Translations under genes and position numbers: made by a program
Shown: piece by piece, positions 24,608 to 34,066 of the stretch
Layout: each line of letters starts with the position of its first letter
How positions within the stretch are numbered: position 1 is the stretch's first letter
NCBI GenBank assembly: GCA_900315675.1
Contig: OMZY01000004.1
Location: forward strand, 86,970 to 150,969
Reading direction: 5' to 3'
Origin: an uncultured Eubacteriales bacterium
GTDB taxonomy: Bacteria; Bacillota; Clostridia; Christensenellales; Aristaeellaceae
Length of the DNA: 64,000 nt
Notes under the pieces: generated by a model
The model's database searches: none
Told to the model about the DNA's origin: nothing
The model's input: the letters and a program-made list of their open reading frames with translations, nothing else

Positions 24608-26122
24608 ATGAGCCACACCTACGAGAAACTGTCCGGCAACAAAGCGAAACTGACCTTTACCATTCCCGCGGAACAGTTCGATGAAGCGATGACGCAGGCT
24701 TTTCTGAAGCTGCGCAAGCAGATCAACGTACCGGGATTCCGGAAAGGAAAGGCCCCGCGCAAGATGATCGAGACTCTGTACGGCGAGAGCGTTTTCTATG
24801 ATGACGCTTTTGAGATCATTTTCCCGGACGCTTACCGTGCGGCTGTTGAGGAATTTGATCTGAAACCCGTGGATCAGCCCCAGATTGACCTGGATGAGAT
24901 CGGCGCCGGCCAGGATCTGAAGTTCCACCTGGAAGTGTTTGTGCGTCCCGACGTTACGCTGGGCGACTACAAGGGACTGACCGTTGAGGCAGATCTGCAG
25001 AAACTGACGGACGAAATGGTTGACGCCCGCATTGAGGAAGACCGTAAAAAGGCCAGCCGCACGATCGATGTGGAAGACCGTCCCGTGCAGGAAGGCGACA
25101 CAGTGAACCTGGACTATGCCGGTTCCGTGGACGGCGTTGCTTTTGCCGGCGGCACTGCCCAGGGCCAGACCCTGACCATCGGCAGCCACCAGTTCATCCC
25201 CGGATTCGAGGAACAGATGGTTGGCATGCAGCTGGGTGAGGAGAAGGACCTGAACGTTAAGTTCCCCGATGAGTACCATGCTGAAGAGCTCAAGGGCAAG
25301 GACGCCGTGTTCCATGTCAAGGTGAACGGCATCCAGATGACCGAAGTGCCGGAACTGGACGATGACTTTGCCGCGGACATCAGTGATTTCAATACCTTCA
25401 AAGAGTATAAAGAAGGCATCGTGAAGGAACTGAATGACCGGATCGCAAAGAACAACGATATCGCCACCGAAAATGCGCTGGTAGAGAAGGCCGCGGAGAA
25501 TGCCCAGATCGACATTCCGCAGGCTATGATCGACGACCAGGCGGAGTACATGGTCCGCGAGATGGCCATGCGGATGAGCTATCAGGGCCTGCGCATGGAA
25601 GACTATCTGAAATACACCGGACAGACCATGGACGGCGTGAAGCAGATGTATAAGCCCGAAGCCGAAAAGCGGGTGAGGATTGAACTGGTAATCGAAGCGA
25701 TCCGCAAGGCCGAGAAGATCGAGCCCACCGAGGAAGACATCGAAAAGGCCATTGCCGAACAGGCCGAGCAGCTGGGCCAGGAAGTGGAAACCTTCAAGAA
25801 GAACCTGACCGAGGAACAGAAGGGCTACCTGAAGGACAACGCCGCGATCCGCCTGGTGCTGGATCTGCTGAAGAAGGACGCCAAGGTCGAAGAAAAGAAG
25901 GCGGAGGAACCCGCTGAGAAGAAGCCGGCGAAGAAGCCTGCCGCCAAGAAGACCACCAAGAAGGCTGAAGCTGCGGAAGCTCCCGCGGAAGAAAAGCCCG
26001 CGAAGAAGCCCGCCGCCAAGAAGACCACCAAGAAGGCTGAAGCTGCGGAAGCCCCCGCGGAAGAAAAGCCCGCGAAAAAGCCTGCTGCGAAAAAGACAAC
26101 AAAGAAAACTGACGCTGAATAA
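24608..26122 (+). CDS. tig: Trigger factor with lysine/alanine-rich C-terminal tail
   Basis: A 504-residue ribosome-bound chaperone; GGAGG lies close upstream. The N-terminal ribosome-binding domain holds the signature VPGFRKGKAPRKMIE (residues about 40-54). The FKBP-type PPIase domain is near 155-235 (GDTVNLDYAGSVDGVAFAGG, LTIGSHQFIPGFEEQMVGM). The C-terminal chaperone domain runs to about 425. Beyond it is an unusual tail of about 75 residues, built from 24-residue repeats of the form AEAAEAPAEEKPAKKPAAKK, similar to histone H1-like tails. Ordinary trigger factors end near 430 residues. The tail may strengthen contact with RNA or the ribosome (inference). clpP, clpX and lon follow. Confidence 0.95.
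   Translation: MSHTYEKLSGNKAKLTFTIPAEQFDEAMTQAFLKLRKQINVPGFRKGKAPRKMIETLYGESVFYDDAFEIIFPDAYRAAVEEFDLKPVDQPQIDLDEIGAGQDLKFHLEVFVRPDVTLGDYKGLTVEADLQKLTDEMVDARIEEDRKKASRTIDVEDRPVQEGDTVNLDYAGSVDGVAFAGGTAQGQTLTIGSHQFIPGFEEQMVGMQLGEEKDLNVKFPDEYHAEELKGKDAVFHVKVNGIQMTEVPELDDDFAADISDFNTFKEYKEGIVKELNDRIAKNNDIATENALVEKAAENAQIDIPQAMIDDQAEYMVREMAMRMSYQGLRMEDYLKYTGQTMDGVKQMYKPEAEKRVRIELVIEAIRKAEKIEPTEEDIEKAIAEQAEQLGQEVETFKKNLTEEQKGYLKDNAAIRLVLDLLKKDAKVEEKKAEEPAEKKPAKKPAAKKTTKKAEAAEAPAEEKPAKKPAAKKTTKKAEAAEAPAEEKPAKKPAAKKTTKKTDAE
25911..26110 (+). repeat. 72-bp in-frame tandem repeats in the tig tail
   Basis: About 2.7 copies of a 72-bp unit encode the KPAKKPAAKKTTKKAEAAEA repeat. DNA copies differ mainly at third positions, so the repeat is being kept at protein level. 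Confidence 0.75.
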
Positions 26123-26133
26123 GAATACCTTTT

Positions 26134-26160
26134 ACGGCGGCCCGGCCGGGCCGCCGTTTC
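26134..26160 (+). terminator. Strong GC hairpin between tig and clpP
   Basis: A 24-bp perfect palindrome (26134-26145/26146-26157) with only three T after it. It may partly terminate, lowering clpP-clpX relative to tig, or protect the tig mRNA end. Confidence 0.6.
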
Positions 26161-26179
26161 AGTCAAAGGAGGGAACGAC

Positions 26180-26776
26180 ATGCCGCTTATTCCGATGGTC
26201 ATTGAACAGACAAACCGGGGAGAACGCTCCTACGATATTTATTCCAGGCTGCTGAAGGACAGAATTGTTTTCCTCGGCGGAGAAATCACCGATGAAACGG
26301 CCAATCTGGTCGTCGCGCAGCTGCTGTTCCTTGAAATGGAAGATCCGGACAGCGATATCAGCCTGTATATCAACAGCCCCGGAGGTTCCGTGACAGCTGG
26401 TATGGCAATTTACGACACCATGAAGTATATCCGTCCGCAGGTCCGTACGGTCTGCGTCGGAATGGCCGCCAGCATGGGCGCATTCCTGCTGATGGCCGGC
26501 GAGAAGGGTAAGCGGCTTGCGCTGCCCAACGCCGAAGTGATGATTCACCAGCCCCTGGGCGGAGCACAGGGCCAGGCTACAGACGTGGCGATCCGTGCCG
26601 AGTGGCTGATGAAAACCAAGAAGAAAATGACCGCTATGATGGCGGAAATGACTGAACAGCCCCTGAAGAAGGTTCAGGCGGATGTGGAACGCGACTACTT
26701 TATGAGCGCTGAAGAAGCACTGGATTATCATATTATTGATGAAATCTATCAGCCGCGGGACAAGCAGAAAAAGTGA
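26180..26776 (+). CDS. clpP: ATP-dependent Clp protease proteolytic subunit
   Basis: A 198-residue serine protease, normal length, with AAAGGAGGG before the ATG. The catalytic serine is in [15 protein letters not shown] (about residue 98) and the histidine in [12 protein letters not shown] (about 123); [18 protein letters not shown] gives the aspartate region. The N-terminus [25 protein letters not shown] is typical of ClpP. It forms a tetradecameric chamber and works with ClpX, encoded 9 bp downstream. The order tig-clpP-clpX-lon is conserved in many bacteria. Confidence 0.97.
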   Translation: MPLIPMVIEQTNRGERSYDIYSRLLKDRIVFLGGEITDETANLVVAQLLFLEMEDPDSDISLYINSPGGSVTAGMAIYDTMKYIRPQVRTVCVGMAASMGAFLLMAGEKGKRLALPNAEVMIHQPLGGAQGQATDVAIRAEWLMKTKKKMTAMMAEMTEQPLKKVQADVERDYFMSAEEALDYHIIDEIYQPRDKQKK

Positions 26777-26785
26777 GGTTGAAGC

Positions 26786-28081
26786 ATGGCGAACAATATG
26801 AACAGACAGACACCCCGCTGCTCCTTCTGCGGGAAGGAACAGCGCATGGTAAAACGGCTGGTGGCCGGTCCGAACGTTTATATCTGCGATGAATGCATAG
26901 CCCTGTGCAACGAGATCCTTGGAGAAGAAGATCTCCTGTTTGAGGACGCTTCCCGCGAATCATACGGCCCGGTGAAGCTTCCTTCCCCCGCGGAGATGAA
27001 AAAAATCCTGGACGAATATGTCATTGGACAGGAACGGGCTAAGCGCGCCCTGAGCGTGGCGGTGTACAACCATTACAAGCGCATCAACCGGAAGCAGACC
27101 CGGGAGGATGTGGAACTCCAGAAGAGCAATATCCTGCTGCTCGGCCCCACCGGAAGCGGCAAAACCTACCTGGCCCAGACACTGGCCAGGATTCTGGAGG
27201 TTCCTTTTGCCATCGCGGACGCAACCAGCGTCACGGAAGCCGGTTATGTGGGCGATGATGTGGAAACCATTCTGCTTCGCCTGATTCAGGCGGCGGACTG
27301 GGACATCGAAAAGGCCCAGCGCGGCATCGTCTATATCGATGAAATCGACAAGATCGCCCGTAAGGGAGAGAATATGTCCATAACCCGGGATGTCAGCGGC
27401 GAAGGCGTACAGCAGGCGCTGCTGAAGATCCTGGAAGGTACAGAAGCCGCAGTGCCGCCGCAGGGCGGCCGGAAGCATCCGCACCAGGAAATGATCAGGA
27501 TTGATACAACCAACATCCTGTTCATCTGCGGCGGCGCTTTTGACGGACTGGTACCGATCATTGAAAACCGTATCGGCAAAAAGACCCTGGGCTTCGGAGC
27601 AGAGATCCAGAGCCAGCGTGATCCCGCACGGACTGACGCGCTGAAAGATGTACAGCCGGAGGATCTGACCAAATACGGCCTGATCCCTGAATTTGTCGGA
27701 CGTCTGCCGATCCTGGTTACCCTGGACGCGCTGGACGAGGACGCGCTGGTCAGGATCCTGACAGAGCCGAAGAACGCGCTGTGCAAGCAGTATGAGACCC
27801 TGCTGGATATGGACAATATCCGTCTGGTCTTCGAAAATGACGCCATCCGGGAAATTGCCCGCCAGGCCATTGAACGGAAATGCGGCGCCCGCGGCCTGCG
27901 CGCCATCATCGAAAACGCAATGCTGGACACCATGTTTGAACTTCCGGGAATGCCGGACGTCAACGAATGTATTATTACAAAGGAAGCCATTAACGGCGGA
28001 AAGCCGACCCTGATCTCCGGCGTGGGCAAAAGGACAGCCCGGCGCGCGGAGAAAAAGGCGGATGAAACGGACGCCTCCTGA
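26786..28081 (+). CDS. clpX: ATP-dependent Clp protease ATP-binding subunit ClpX
   Basis: A 431-residue AAA+ unfoldase. The N-terminal zinc-binding domain has CSFCGKEQ...[10 protein letters not shown]. Walker A is [18 protein letters not shown] (about residue 115-130), Walker B is [14 protein letters not shown], and the pore loop region has [15 protein letters not shown]. The ClpP-contact tripeptide loop lies in the region after KTLGFGAEI; the exact IGF-type motif reads LGF. Sensor 2 is at [13 protein letters not shown]. Start ATG 26786 with GAGGTTG upstream. A 93-bp gap with no terminator leads to lon. Confidence 0.97.
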   Translation: MANNMNRQTPRCSFCGKEQRMVKRLVAGPNVYICDECIALCNEILGEEDLLFEDASRESYGPVKLPSPAEMKKILDEYVIGQERAKRALSVAVYNHYKRINRKQTREDVELQKSNILLLGPTGSGKTYLAQTLARILEVPFAIADATSVTEAGYVGDDVETILLRLIQAADWDIEKAQRGIVYIDEIDKIARKGENMSITRDVSGEGVQQALLKILEGTEAAVPPQGGRKHPHQEMIRIDTTNILFICGGAFDGLVPIIENRIGKKTLGFGAEIQSQRDPARTDALKDVQPEDLTKYGLIPEFVGRLPILVTLDALDEDALVRILTEPKNALCKQYETLLDMDNIRLVFENDAIREIARQAIERKCGARGLRAIIENAMLDTMFELPGMPDVNECIITKEAINGGKPTLISGVGKRTARRAEKKADETDAS

Positions 28082-28174
28082 ATTAAAAGCTGACGCCGCG
28101 GCTTTCCTGCATGCACGGCATGCACCGCATCCCGCCGCAGGATAACCGTGAGCTGTTCATAATAAGAGGATATC

Positions 28175-30481
28175 ATGAGAAAAAATCAGACAATCGAATT
28201 GCCTGTACTGCCCCTGAGAGGACTGATGCTCTTTCCGAACATGGTCCTTCATTTTGACGTGGGCAGAAAGAAGTCCCTGGCCGCACTGGAACAGGGAATG
28301 ATGGAAAAACAGCGGGTATTCCTGATCAGCCAGAAAAGCGATGATACGGAGGACCCGGCCTGGAAAGACCTGTGCAAGGTCGGTACCATTGCGGAAATCA
28401 AACAGGTTATGAACCTGCCGGGAGAAAACATCCGGGTTCTTGTGGAAGGGTCCAGCCGCGGCGTGATCCAGGAAAAGCTTGGCGATGAGCCCTGCATGAA
28501 GGCTGTGATCAAAGTCTGCGAAGACAAGGCTGTGCGTTCCGCCGAAGCGAAGGCACTGCTGCGCACCGCGCAGGATCTGTTTGAGGAATATGCACGGACT
28601 TCCCAGCGCGTAAGCCAGGATACCGTGGAATCAATTCATGCCATTGAAAAGCCCGGTGAAGCCGCAGATCTGCTGGCAGCAAACGTGCTGACGAAACGGG
28701 AGGAACGGCAGGACATCCTGGATGAACTGAATCCTGTTTCCCGCCTGGAGAAGGTTTGCGCGATCCTGATGCGTGAGACCGATATGGCGGATACGGAAAA
28801 ACAGATTCAGGCCCGGATCCGGAAACAGGTGGAAAAGAACCAGAAGGATTATTATCTTCGGGAACAGATCAAGGCGATCCAGACAGAACTGGGCGACGGC
28901 GATGAAACAGATACCGCTGACCTGCGCAAACGCCTGGCGGAGACGCCTCTCAACGAGGAAGCCAGAAGCAAATGCGAAAAGGAACTGGACCGGCTTTCCC
29001 GTATGGCGCCGGGCAGTCCGGAAAGCTCTGTCAGCCAGACCTATATTGAATGGATCCTGGACCTGCCCTGGGGCAAGGAAACAGAGGACAACCTGGATCT
29101 GAACCGGGCCAGGGAGATCCTGAACCGGGATCATTACGGCCTGGAGGACGTAAAGGAACGGATTATTGAATATCTGGCGGTCCTGCAGCTGAAAAAGGAT
29201 ATGAAGGGACCGATCCTTTGCTTTGTCGGACCTCCTGGTGTGGGTAAAACCAGTATTGTGAAAGCAATTGCCGAGGCAGTGGGCCGGAAGTTTGTTCAGG
29301 TCAGCCTGGGCGGCGTACGGGATGAAGCGGAAATCCGCGGTCACCGCCGTACCTATATCGGTTCCATTCCAGGCCGCATTATTGCGGGTATGAAGCAGGC
29401 AGGAACCTGCAATCCTGTGTTCCTGTTTGATGAAATTGACAAGATGAGCGGAGACTTCCGGGGCGATCCGGCTTCCGCCATGCTGGAAGTACTGGATTCC
29501 GAACAGAACAATGCTTTCCGGGATCATTACATGGAACTGCCGTTTGACCTGAGCAAGGTGATGTTTATCACCACGGCCAATACAATGGAAACCATCCCGG
29601 CTCCGCTGCTGGACCGTATGGAGCTGATTGAGGTTTCCAGCTATACGGAAGAGGAAAAGCTCCAGATCCTGAAGCGGCATCTGCTGCCCAAGCAGATCAG
29701 GGAACACGGGATGAAGCCGAACGCGCTGAAAGCGGATGACAAGATTCTCAAGGCAATGATCGAGGATTATACCCGTGAGGCAGGCGTCCGCACCCTGGAG
29801 AGAACCGCAGCCAAGCTTTGCCGAAAGGCGGCGGTGCGGATGCTTGATCAGGGGAAACATTCCATGACCATTACCCAAAAAGCACTGAGGGAAATGCTCG
29901 GCGCACCGCGGTATCTGCGCGAGCCGCCGGAGAAGGAACCCCGTGTGGGCGTGGTCAACGGACTGGCTTATACCAGCGTGGGCGGCGAAATGCTGGAAGT
30001 GGAATGCACCACAATGAGCGGCAAAGGCAGCCTGAAGCTGACCGGCCAGCTGGGTGATGTTATGAAGGAATCCGCGGAAGCCGCCTTTACCTGGGTTCGT
30101 GCCCACAGTGACGAGCTTGGACTGCAGAAGGATTTCTATCAGAGCATGGATATCCACATTCATGTTCCCGAAGGCGCGGTTCCGAAGGACGGCCCTTCCG
30201 CCGGTGTGACGATGACCACCGCCCTGGTGAGCGCGCTGACCGGCAAACCCGTACGGCAGGATGTGGCGATGACCGGGGAAGTGACGCTTCGCGGCCGCGT
30301 GCTGCCGATCGGCGGACTGAAAGAGAAAACCATGGCGGCATACCGGGCCGGTATCCGGACACTGGTGATCCCTGAAGAGAACCAGAAGGACCTGGAAAAG
30401 ATTCCGGAACATGTGCTTGAGCAGTTTAAGATTGTCAAAGTCAGCGATGTAAAGGAAGTGCTGAAGACAGCACTTATCTAA
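28175..30481 (+). CDS. lon: ATP-dependent protease Lon
   Basis: A 768-residue LonA protease. The N-terminal substrate domain starts [20 protein letters not shown] coiled region (about 190-300) precedes the AAA+ module with [19 protein letters not shown] (Walker A, about 350) and [17 protein letters not shown] (Walker B). The C-terminal protease domain carries the catalytic serine in [20 protein letters not shown] and the lysine in [21 protein letters not shown] precedes the ATG. Degrades misfolded and regulatory proteins; it closes the tig-clpP-clpX-lon group. No CtsR or CIRCE operator was recognised upstream. Confidence 0.97.
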   Translation: MRKNQTIELPVLPLRGLMLFPNMVLHFDVGRKKSLAALEQGMMEKQRVFLISQKSDDTEDPAWKDLCKVGTIAEIKQVMNLPGENIRVLVEGSSRGVIQEKLGDEPCMKAVIKVCEDKAVRSAEAKALLRTAQDLFEEYARTSQRVSQDTVESIHAIEKPGEAADLLAANVLTKREERQDILDELNPVSRLEKVCAILMRETDMADTEKQIQARIRKQVEKNQKDYYLREQIKAIQTELGDGDETDTADLRKRLAETPLNEEARSKCEKELDRLSRMAPGSPESSVSQTYIEWILDLPWGKETEDNLDLNRAREILNRDHYGLEDVKERIIEYLAVLQLKKDMKGPILCFVGPPGVGKTSIVKAIAEAVGRKFVQVSLGGVRDEAEIRGHRRTYIGSIPGRIIAGMKQAGTCNPVFLFDEIDKMSGDFRGDPASAMLEVLDSEQNNAFRDHYMELPFDLSKVMFITTANTMETIPAPLLDRMELIEVSSYTEEEKLQILKRHLLPKQIREHGMKPNALKADDKILKAMIEDYTREAGVRTLERTAAKLCRKAAVRMLDQGKHSMTITQKALREMLGAPRYLREPPEKEPRVGVVNGLAYTSVGGEMLEVECTTMSGKGSLKLTGQLGDVMKESAEAAFTWVRAHSDELGLQKDFYQSMDIHIHVPEGAVPKDGPSAGVTMTTALVSALTGKPVRQDVAMTGEVTLRGRVLPIGGLKEKTMAAYRAGIRTLVIPEENQKDLEKIPEHVLEQFKIVKVSDVKEVLKTALI

Positions 30482-30500
30482 TTAAGAATTAAGAATTCAT
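30482..30500. repeat. GAATTnA junction repeat between lon and engB
   Basis: ATTAAGAATTAAGAATTCA directly after the lon stop codon; two and a half heptamer-like words of the family seen at several junctions. Confidence 0.5.
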
Positions 30501-30531
30501 ACTCAATTGCTGATAAGGGGGCGGTATTTGA

Positions 30532-31131
30532 ATGAGCATGGAGATCAAAAGCGCTGAATTCGTGACTTCCATGGCGGATTACGGTCCTTTTACAGGAAGG
30601 GGACTGCCCCAGATTGCGGTAGCGGGCAAGAGCAACGTGGGTAAAAGCACGCTGATCAACCGGCTGTGCCGGCGGAACAAGCTGGCACGTACCAGCTCGA
30701 CGCCCGGCAAAACCAGGCTGCTGAATGTGTTTCTGCTGAACAATGAATTTCATCTTGTGGACCTGCCGGGATACGGCTTTGCAAAGGTGGACAAGAAAGA
30801 GAAACTGCGTTGGGGCCAGATGATGCAGGACTATTTTGAAAAGTCCGACGAGCTGCTTCATGTGCTGTGTCTGGTGGATATCCGCCATGAACCGACAGAA
30901 GACGATAAACAGATGAACCGTTTCCTGCGGGAAATGGACATTCCTTTTTCCGTGATCGCGACCAAGGCGGATAAGATCAGCCGCGGCGCACGGGGCAAAT
31001 ACCTGGCGCCGATCTGCAGGGCACTGAGCGTGCAGCCCTGGGAAATCATCTGTTTCAGCGGAGAAGACGGTACGGGCCGCGACGATCTGCTGAAGCTGAT
31101 GGACGGCATCCTTCACCCGGACGAACCATAA
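30532..31131 (+). CDS. engB: Ribosome biogenesis GTPase EngB (YsxC/YihA)
   Basis: A 199-residue GTPase needed for 50S subunit assembly. G motifs: G1 AVAGKSNVGKSTLINRLC, G2/switch TSSTPGKTR, G3 VDLPGYGFAKV, G4 ATKADK, G5-like CFSGEDGTG. GGGGG lies 10 bp before ATG 30532; the second ATG at 30538 is too far. Its place after lon is the usual Bacillota order. No clear terminator follows; a new promoter lies at 31167-31195. Confidence 0.95.
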   Translation: MSMEIKSAEFVTSMADYGPFTGRGLPQIAVAGKSNVGKSTLINRLCRRNKLARTSSTPGKTRLLNVFLLNNEFHLVDLPGYGFAKVDKKEKLRWGQMMQDYFEKSDELLHVLCLVDIRHEPTEDDKQMNRFLREMDIPFSVIATKADKISRGARGKYLAPICRALSVQPWEIICFSGEDGTGRDDLLKLMDGILHPDEP

Positions 31132-31166
31132 GTTTTACTTATTTTGCCAAAAGTATTCTTTTCCTA

Positions 31167-31195
31167 TTGCATATGATGCATATGCATAGTATAAT
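31167..31195 (+). promoter_or_regulatory. Promoter with a perfect dyad in its spacer
   Basis: -35 TTGCAT (31167-31172), 17-bp spacer, -10 TATAAT (31190-31195). The dyad TGCATATG-ATG-CATATGCA (31168-31186) fills -35 and spacer, the classic position for a repressor site. The leader is about 180 nt, unusually long, and has four GTGGA words (31233, 31253, 31316, 31337). Confidence 0.7.
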
Positions 31196-31382
31196 CCATG
31201 ACCGTAGATCACGAGGTGCTTTCGGCAGAAAAGTGGAGGAGAAAGCCATTAAGTGGAGAAACGATCAGTTTTATCCTCTGTTTTTACTGCGCAAGTGTTA
31301 CTGAAAGCATAAAAAGTGGATCTAACGAACAAGAATGTGGAGATTCGGTGCTGAATCGACATATTTTGAGGAGGAAATGTCA

Positions 31383-31799
31383 ATGAATCTGGTCAAGTGC
31401 CCACGCTGCGACCTGAACTACATCCGTGAGGATGAAAAGTACTGCAAGGTATGCCTGCAGGAGATGAAAGGGGAGTCCCGCTCCGAAGAAATCGAACTGT
31501 GCAGCATCTGCAATGAGGAGCCGGCGCTGCCCGGAAAGGACGTTTGTCTGTTCTGCCTGCGGGAGATGAACAAGAGCAACAGCGCGGATGATTCCGATAA
31601 CGGCACAGAGACTGAGAATGTGGATACTTCCACCATCGGCGACATGGACGCGGTGAGCGGCATGGATGAGATTATTCCGGATGTGGAAGAAGACGACACG
31701 GGTGCCTTCGGCGAACTCGGCCAGGAGCTGAGCCTGGAGGATGTCCGGGAAGATGAAGAGAAGGATGTTGACGAAGACGCGGAGGATGAAGAAATCTGA
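31383..31799 (+). CDS. Small acidic zinc-ribbon protein
   Basis: A 138-residue protein. ATG 31383 lies 8 bp after GAGGAGG; an in-frame ATG at 31377 is too close to it. Two pairs of CxxC motifs are visible: CPRCDLNYIREDEKYCKVC (about 6-24) and CSICNEEPALPGKDVCLFC (about 37-55), forming two treble-clef/ribbon-like zinc sites. The C-terminal half is very acidic (VEEDDTGAF, DVREDEEKDVDEDAEDEE) and probably disordered. I do not recognise the family. A metallophosphoesterase gene starts 36 bp later. The palindromic promoter suggests it is regulated. An RNA-polymerase or ribosome-associated role is possible but unproven. Confidence 0.7.
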   Translation: MNLVKCPRCDLNYIREDEKYCKVCLQEMKGESRSEEIELCSICNEEPALPGKDVCLFCLREMNKSNSADDSDNGTETENVDTSTIGDMDAVSGMDEIIPDVEEDDTGAFGELGQELSLEDVREDEEKDVDEDAEDEEI

Positions 31800-31835
31800 C
31801 GCCGGATCTTCCGAAACACCAATAAAGGAGAAAAC

Positions 31836-32534
31836 ATGCGCCTGTTCGCCATTGGAGACCTGCACCTGCCCGGGGGAGACGATAAACCCATGGACGTGTT
31901 CGGTCCCCAGTGGGACAGGCATTTTTTGCGCATTCGTGAGAACTGGCTCCGGCTTGTCGGAGATGAAGACACGGTTCTGATTCCGGGAGATATAAGCTGG
32001 GCCATGCAGCTTGCGGACGCAAAGGAGGATCTGGACGAGATCGGCCGGCTTCCGGGCCGGAAAGTTCTCTGTAAAGGAAACCATGATTACTGGTGGAATT
32101 CCATCAGCCGGGTACGTTCCATTCTGCCGCACTCCATGATTGCACTGCAGCACAGCGCGGCAGATCTTGGGGAGACGGTTGTCTGCGGTACAAGAGGATG
32201 GCTGATTTCCACCGGAGAAGCACCGCTTGACGCGCAGAATGAAAAGATCTGCAGGCGTGAAGCAGAAAGGCTCCGCCTTGCGCTGGATTCAGCAGCAAAG
32301 ATGGCCGGGGGAAGACCGATCACGGCTATGATGCATTATCCGCCGCTGCTGGCTGCGGAAAAGGACACGATATTTACGGGAGTCCTGGAAGAATATCATG
32401 TGAACACCGTGGTATACGGCCATCTGCACGGTGCCGGGATCCAGATCGGATTTACCGGTGAACATAACGGAATCAGCTATCATCTGGTTTCATGCGACAG
32501 TATCGGATTCGAACCGAAAGAGATTCTTCTATAA
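31836..32534 (+). CDS. Metallophosphoesterase (YkuE-like)
   Basis: A 232-residue calcineurin-like phosphoesterase with AAAGGAG before the ATG. Complete metal motifs: IGDLHLPGGD, VLIPGDISWAM, LCKGNHDYWW, MMHYPPLL and VVYGHLHGAG. In contrast to the phosphoesterase at 19950-20615, the first D-x-H motif is intact. Close relatives in Clostridia are annotated only as phosphohydrolases. It follows the zinc-ribbon gene in the same transcript and ends at the terminator at 32569-32603. Confidence 0.88.
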   Translation: MRLFAIGDLHLPGGDDKPMDVFGPQWDRHFLRIRENWLRLVGDEDTVLIPGDISWAMQLADAKEDLDEIGRLPGRKVLCKGNHDYWWNSISRVRSILPHSMIALQHSAADLGETVVCGTRGWLISTGEAPLDAQNEKICRREAERLRLALDSAAKMAGGRPITAMMHYPPLLAAEKDTIFTGVLEEYHVNTVVYGHLHGAGIQIGFTGEHNGISYHLVSCDSIGFEPKEILL

Positions 32535-32568
32535 AAAATATTAATTTTTTCATACATATTTTTTTGCG

Positions 32569-32603
32569 GACCGAGCTCAAAAATGGAGCCCGGTCGTTTT
32601 TTT
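32569..32603 (+). terminator. Terminator before the division cluster
   Basis: A 10-position stem with one mismatch (32569-32578 with 32586-32595), 7-nt loop, then seven T. Confidence 0.85.
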
Positions 32604-32722
32604 ATACAAAATATTGAGAGAATGAAAAACTCCACGCACAATCATTTTTCAATTATTACAAAAGAATTACATAAATATTACAAAAACATACAGTTAAAGA
32701 ACAAAAACAATTCGTTCAGGGG

Positions 32723-32751
32723 TTGCGGATAATCAAAACTTGTGATAAATT
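32723..32751 (+). promoter_or_regulatory. Probable promoter of the mraZ division cluster
   Basis: -35 TTGCGG (32723-32728), 17-bp spacer, -10 TAAATT (32746-32751). Transcription would start near 32758, after the ATG at 32742, which supports GTG 32817 as the mraZ start. GTGG words at 32753, 32794 and 32817 resemble MraZ-binding repeats. Confidence 0.5.
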
Positions 32752-32816
32752 TGTGGGGAAAAAGGGAAGAGAATCCCAAAAACAAGCATAAAAGTGGTAG
32801 AGAGGGGGAAAGCGTA

Positions 32817-33341
32817 GTGGATGATACCAATACCGTCAATCCTGAAGAAAACGCTGAAACCCTTGAAAAGAAAGAGAAAAACCGTGTTAAGCGGTTTATC
32901 GGATCTTTCAACCACAGCCTGGACAGCAAGGGACGTCTGGTGATTCCCCAGGGTTTCCGGGAAAAACTGGGCGAAACGTTCTGCATCGCACCTTCCTATG
33001 ACTTCAAATCAGTTGCGATTTATCCGACTGAAAAATGGGAAGAAAGAAATGAAACATATGAAAGACTGGGCAAGCTGAATCCGGCGCTGAACCAGTATCT
33101 TGAACAGTTTTACGCGCTGAGCTATGACGAACAGACCTGTGACGCGCAGGGAAGAGTGCTCCTGCCGGCCAATATCCGGCAAAAGATCCTCCGCGATGAG
33201 CGTGATATGGAAATCACCGGCGCAAACGATCATGTACGTGTCGTCGCACTGACAGCCAGCGGAGACGCGTGGAATAAGTTTAATGATGAACTGCCTAAGC
33301 TCCTGGATATGATCGCGGGGCTGGAAACTCAGAAAGAATGA
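32817..33341 (+). CDS. mraZ: Transcriptional regulator MraZ
   Basis: A 174-residue protein. GTG 32817 is chosen because GAGGGGG lies 8 bp upstream and because the earlier ATG (32742) lies inside the promoter. Two AbrB-like swapped-hairpin domains are seen: FIGSFNHSLDSKGRLVIPQGFREK (about 28-51) and YDEQTCDAQGRVLLPANIRQ (about 105-125). MraZ normally begins right at the FIG motif; here about 27 extra, charged residues (ENAETLEKKEKNRVKR) precede it. MraZ binds GTGG repeats upstream of its own gene and controls the division cluster. rsmH, which usually follows, is missing. Confidence 0.9.
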   Translation: MDDTNTVNPEENAETLEKKEKNRVKRFIGSFNHSLDSKGRLVIPQGFREKLGETFCIAPSYDFKSVAIYPTEKWEERNETYERLGKLNPALNQYLEQFYALSYDEQTCDAQGRVLLPANIRQKILRDERDMEITGANDHVRVVALTASGDAWNKFNDELPKLLDMIAGLETQKE

Positions 33342-33356
33342 AAGAGGTGAGTATGG

Positions 33357-33962
33357 ATGACTGAAATGACTGCCAGGGTCAGGAACAGGCTGCAGGACGG
33401 TATGATCAACTGGCAGGAAAAGCGGTTCCGTAAAGAGGACTTCCGTCAGCAGCAGGCAGACATACACAGGTCCAGAATGACTTGTTCTGCCTCACTCCCA
33501 TCATTCCATCAGACTCAGGACTGGACAGGCGGCATTGCCGTCTGTGAAAACAGAAAGCCGGTGATCGAGGACACAAAACCGATGAGACGCGTACTCTCCT
33601 CTGAAGGTGTCCGGTGGGACGCCGCCCTGGCTGCTCTGATTGTTGCGGGAGTACTGCTGGTCGCTTTCCTGCTTGCCGATGTGGCGGCCATCGGATCCAC
33701 CGGACATAATGTTGACAAACTGAATGCGAACATTGAATCCCTGACTGCCGAAAACGAGCAGATCAGAGGTCAGATCGAACAAAGCAGCAGCGGAGCAAAC
33801 GTATGCACCGAAGCTGTCAAACTGAACCTGATTTCATCCAAGGGCGCGAGAACCATTCGCCTGACGGCACCGGTCAATGCGCAGATGACTCTCTCTTCTG
33901 CAGCGCAGGCAGAGCAAAATGCAGAGCTGCAGAACAGAATGACTGCCTATGCGGGAGACTGA
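33357..33962 (+). CDS. FtsL-like division protein
   Basis: A 201-residue single-pass membrane protein with AGAGGTGAG before ATG 33357. A long charged N-terminal cytoplasmic region (about 1-82) is followed by one membrane helix (ALAALIVAGVLLVAFLLA, about 87-107), then a coiled-coil start (NVDKLNANIESLTAENEQIR) and a short extracytoplasmic tail. Size class, topology and position between mraZ and murE match FtsL/septum-formation-initiator proteins, although sequence identity cannot be judged by eye. The N-terminal part is longer than usual. The neighbouring rsmH and penicillin-binding protein genes expected here are absent. Confidence 0.65.
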   Translation: MTEMTARVRNRLQDGMINWQEKRFRKEDFRQQQADIHRSRMTCSASLPSFHQTQDWTGGIAVCENRKPVIEDTKPMRRVLSSEGVRWDAALAALIVAGVLLVAFLLADVAAIGSTGHNVDKLNANIESLTAENEQIRGQIEQSSSGANVCTEAVKLNLISSKGARTIRLTAPVNAQMTLSSAAQAEQNAELQNRMTAYAGD

Positions 33963-34066
33963 ACCATTCGGTCTCCCATTTCGCATTTCCGCCGAGTGGA
34001 AAAGAAAGCGGTTTTGTGGTAATCTTATAGCAGGCTGAACCGGCCGGAAATGAAAGGTGGACAAAC

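Noticed and set aside
28631-30412. 593-codon open frame on the minus strand
   Set aside because: Antisense of lon; the plus strand has intact Walker and catalytic motifs.
31198-31386. 62-codon open frame upstream of the zinc-ribbon gene
   Set aside because: It starts at the transcription start with no ribosome site and overlaps the true start; more likely an untranslated leader.
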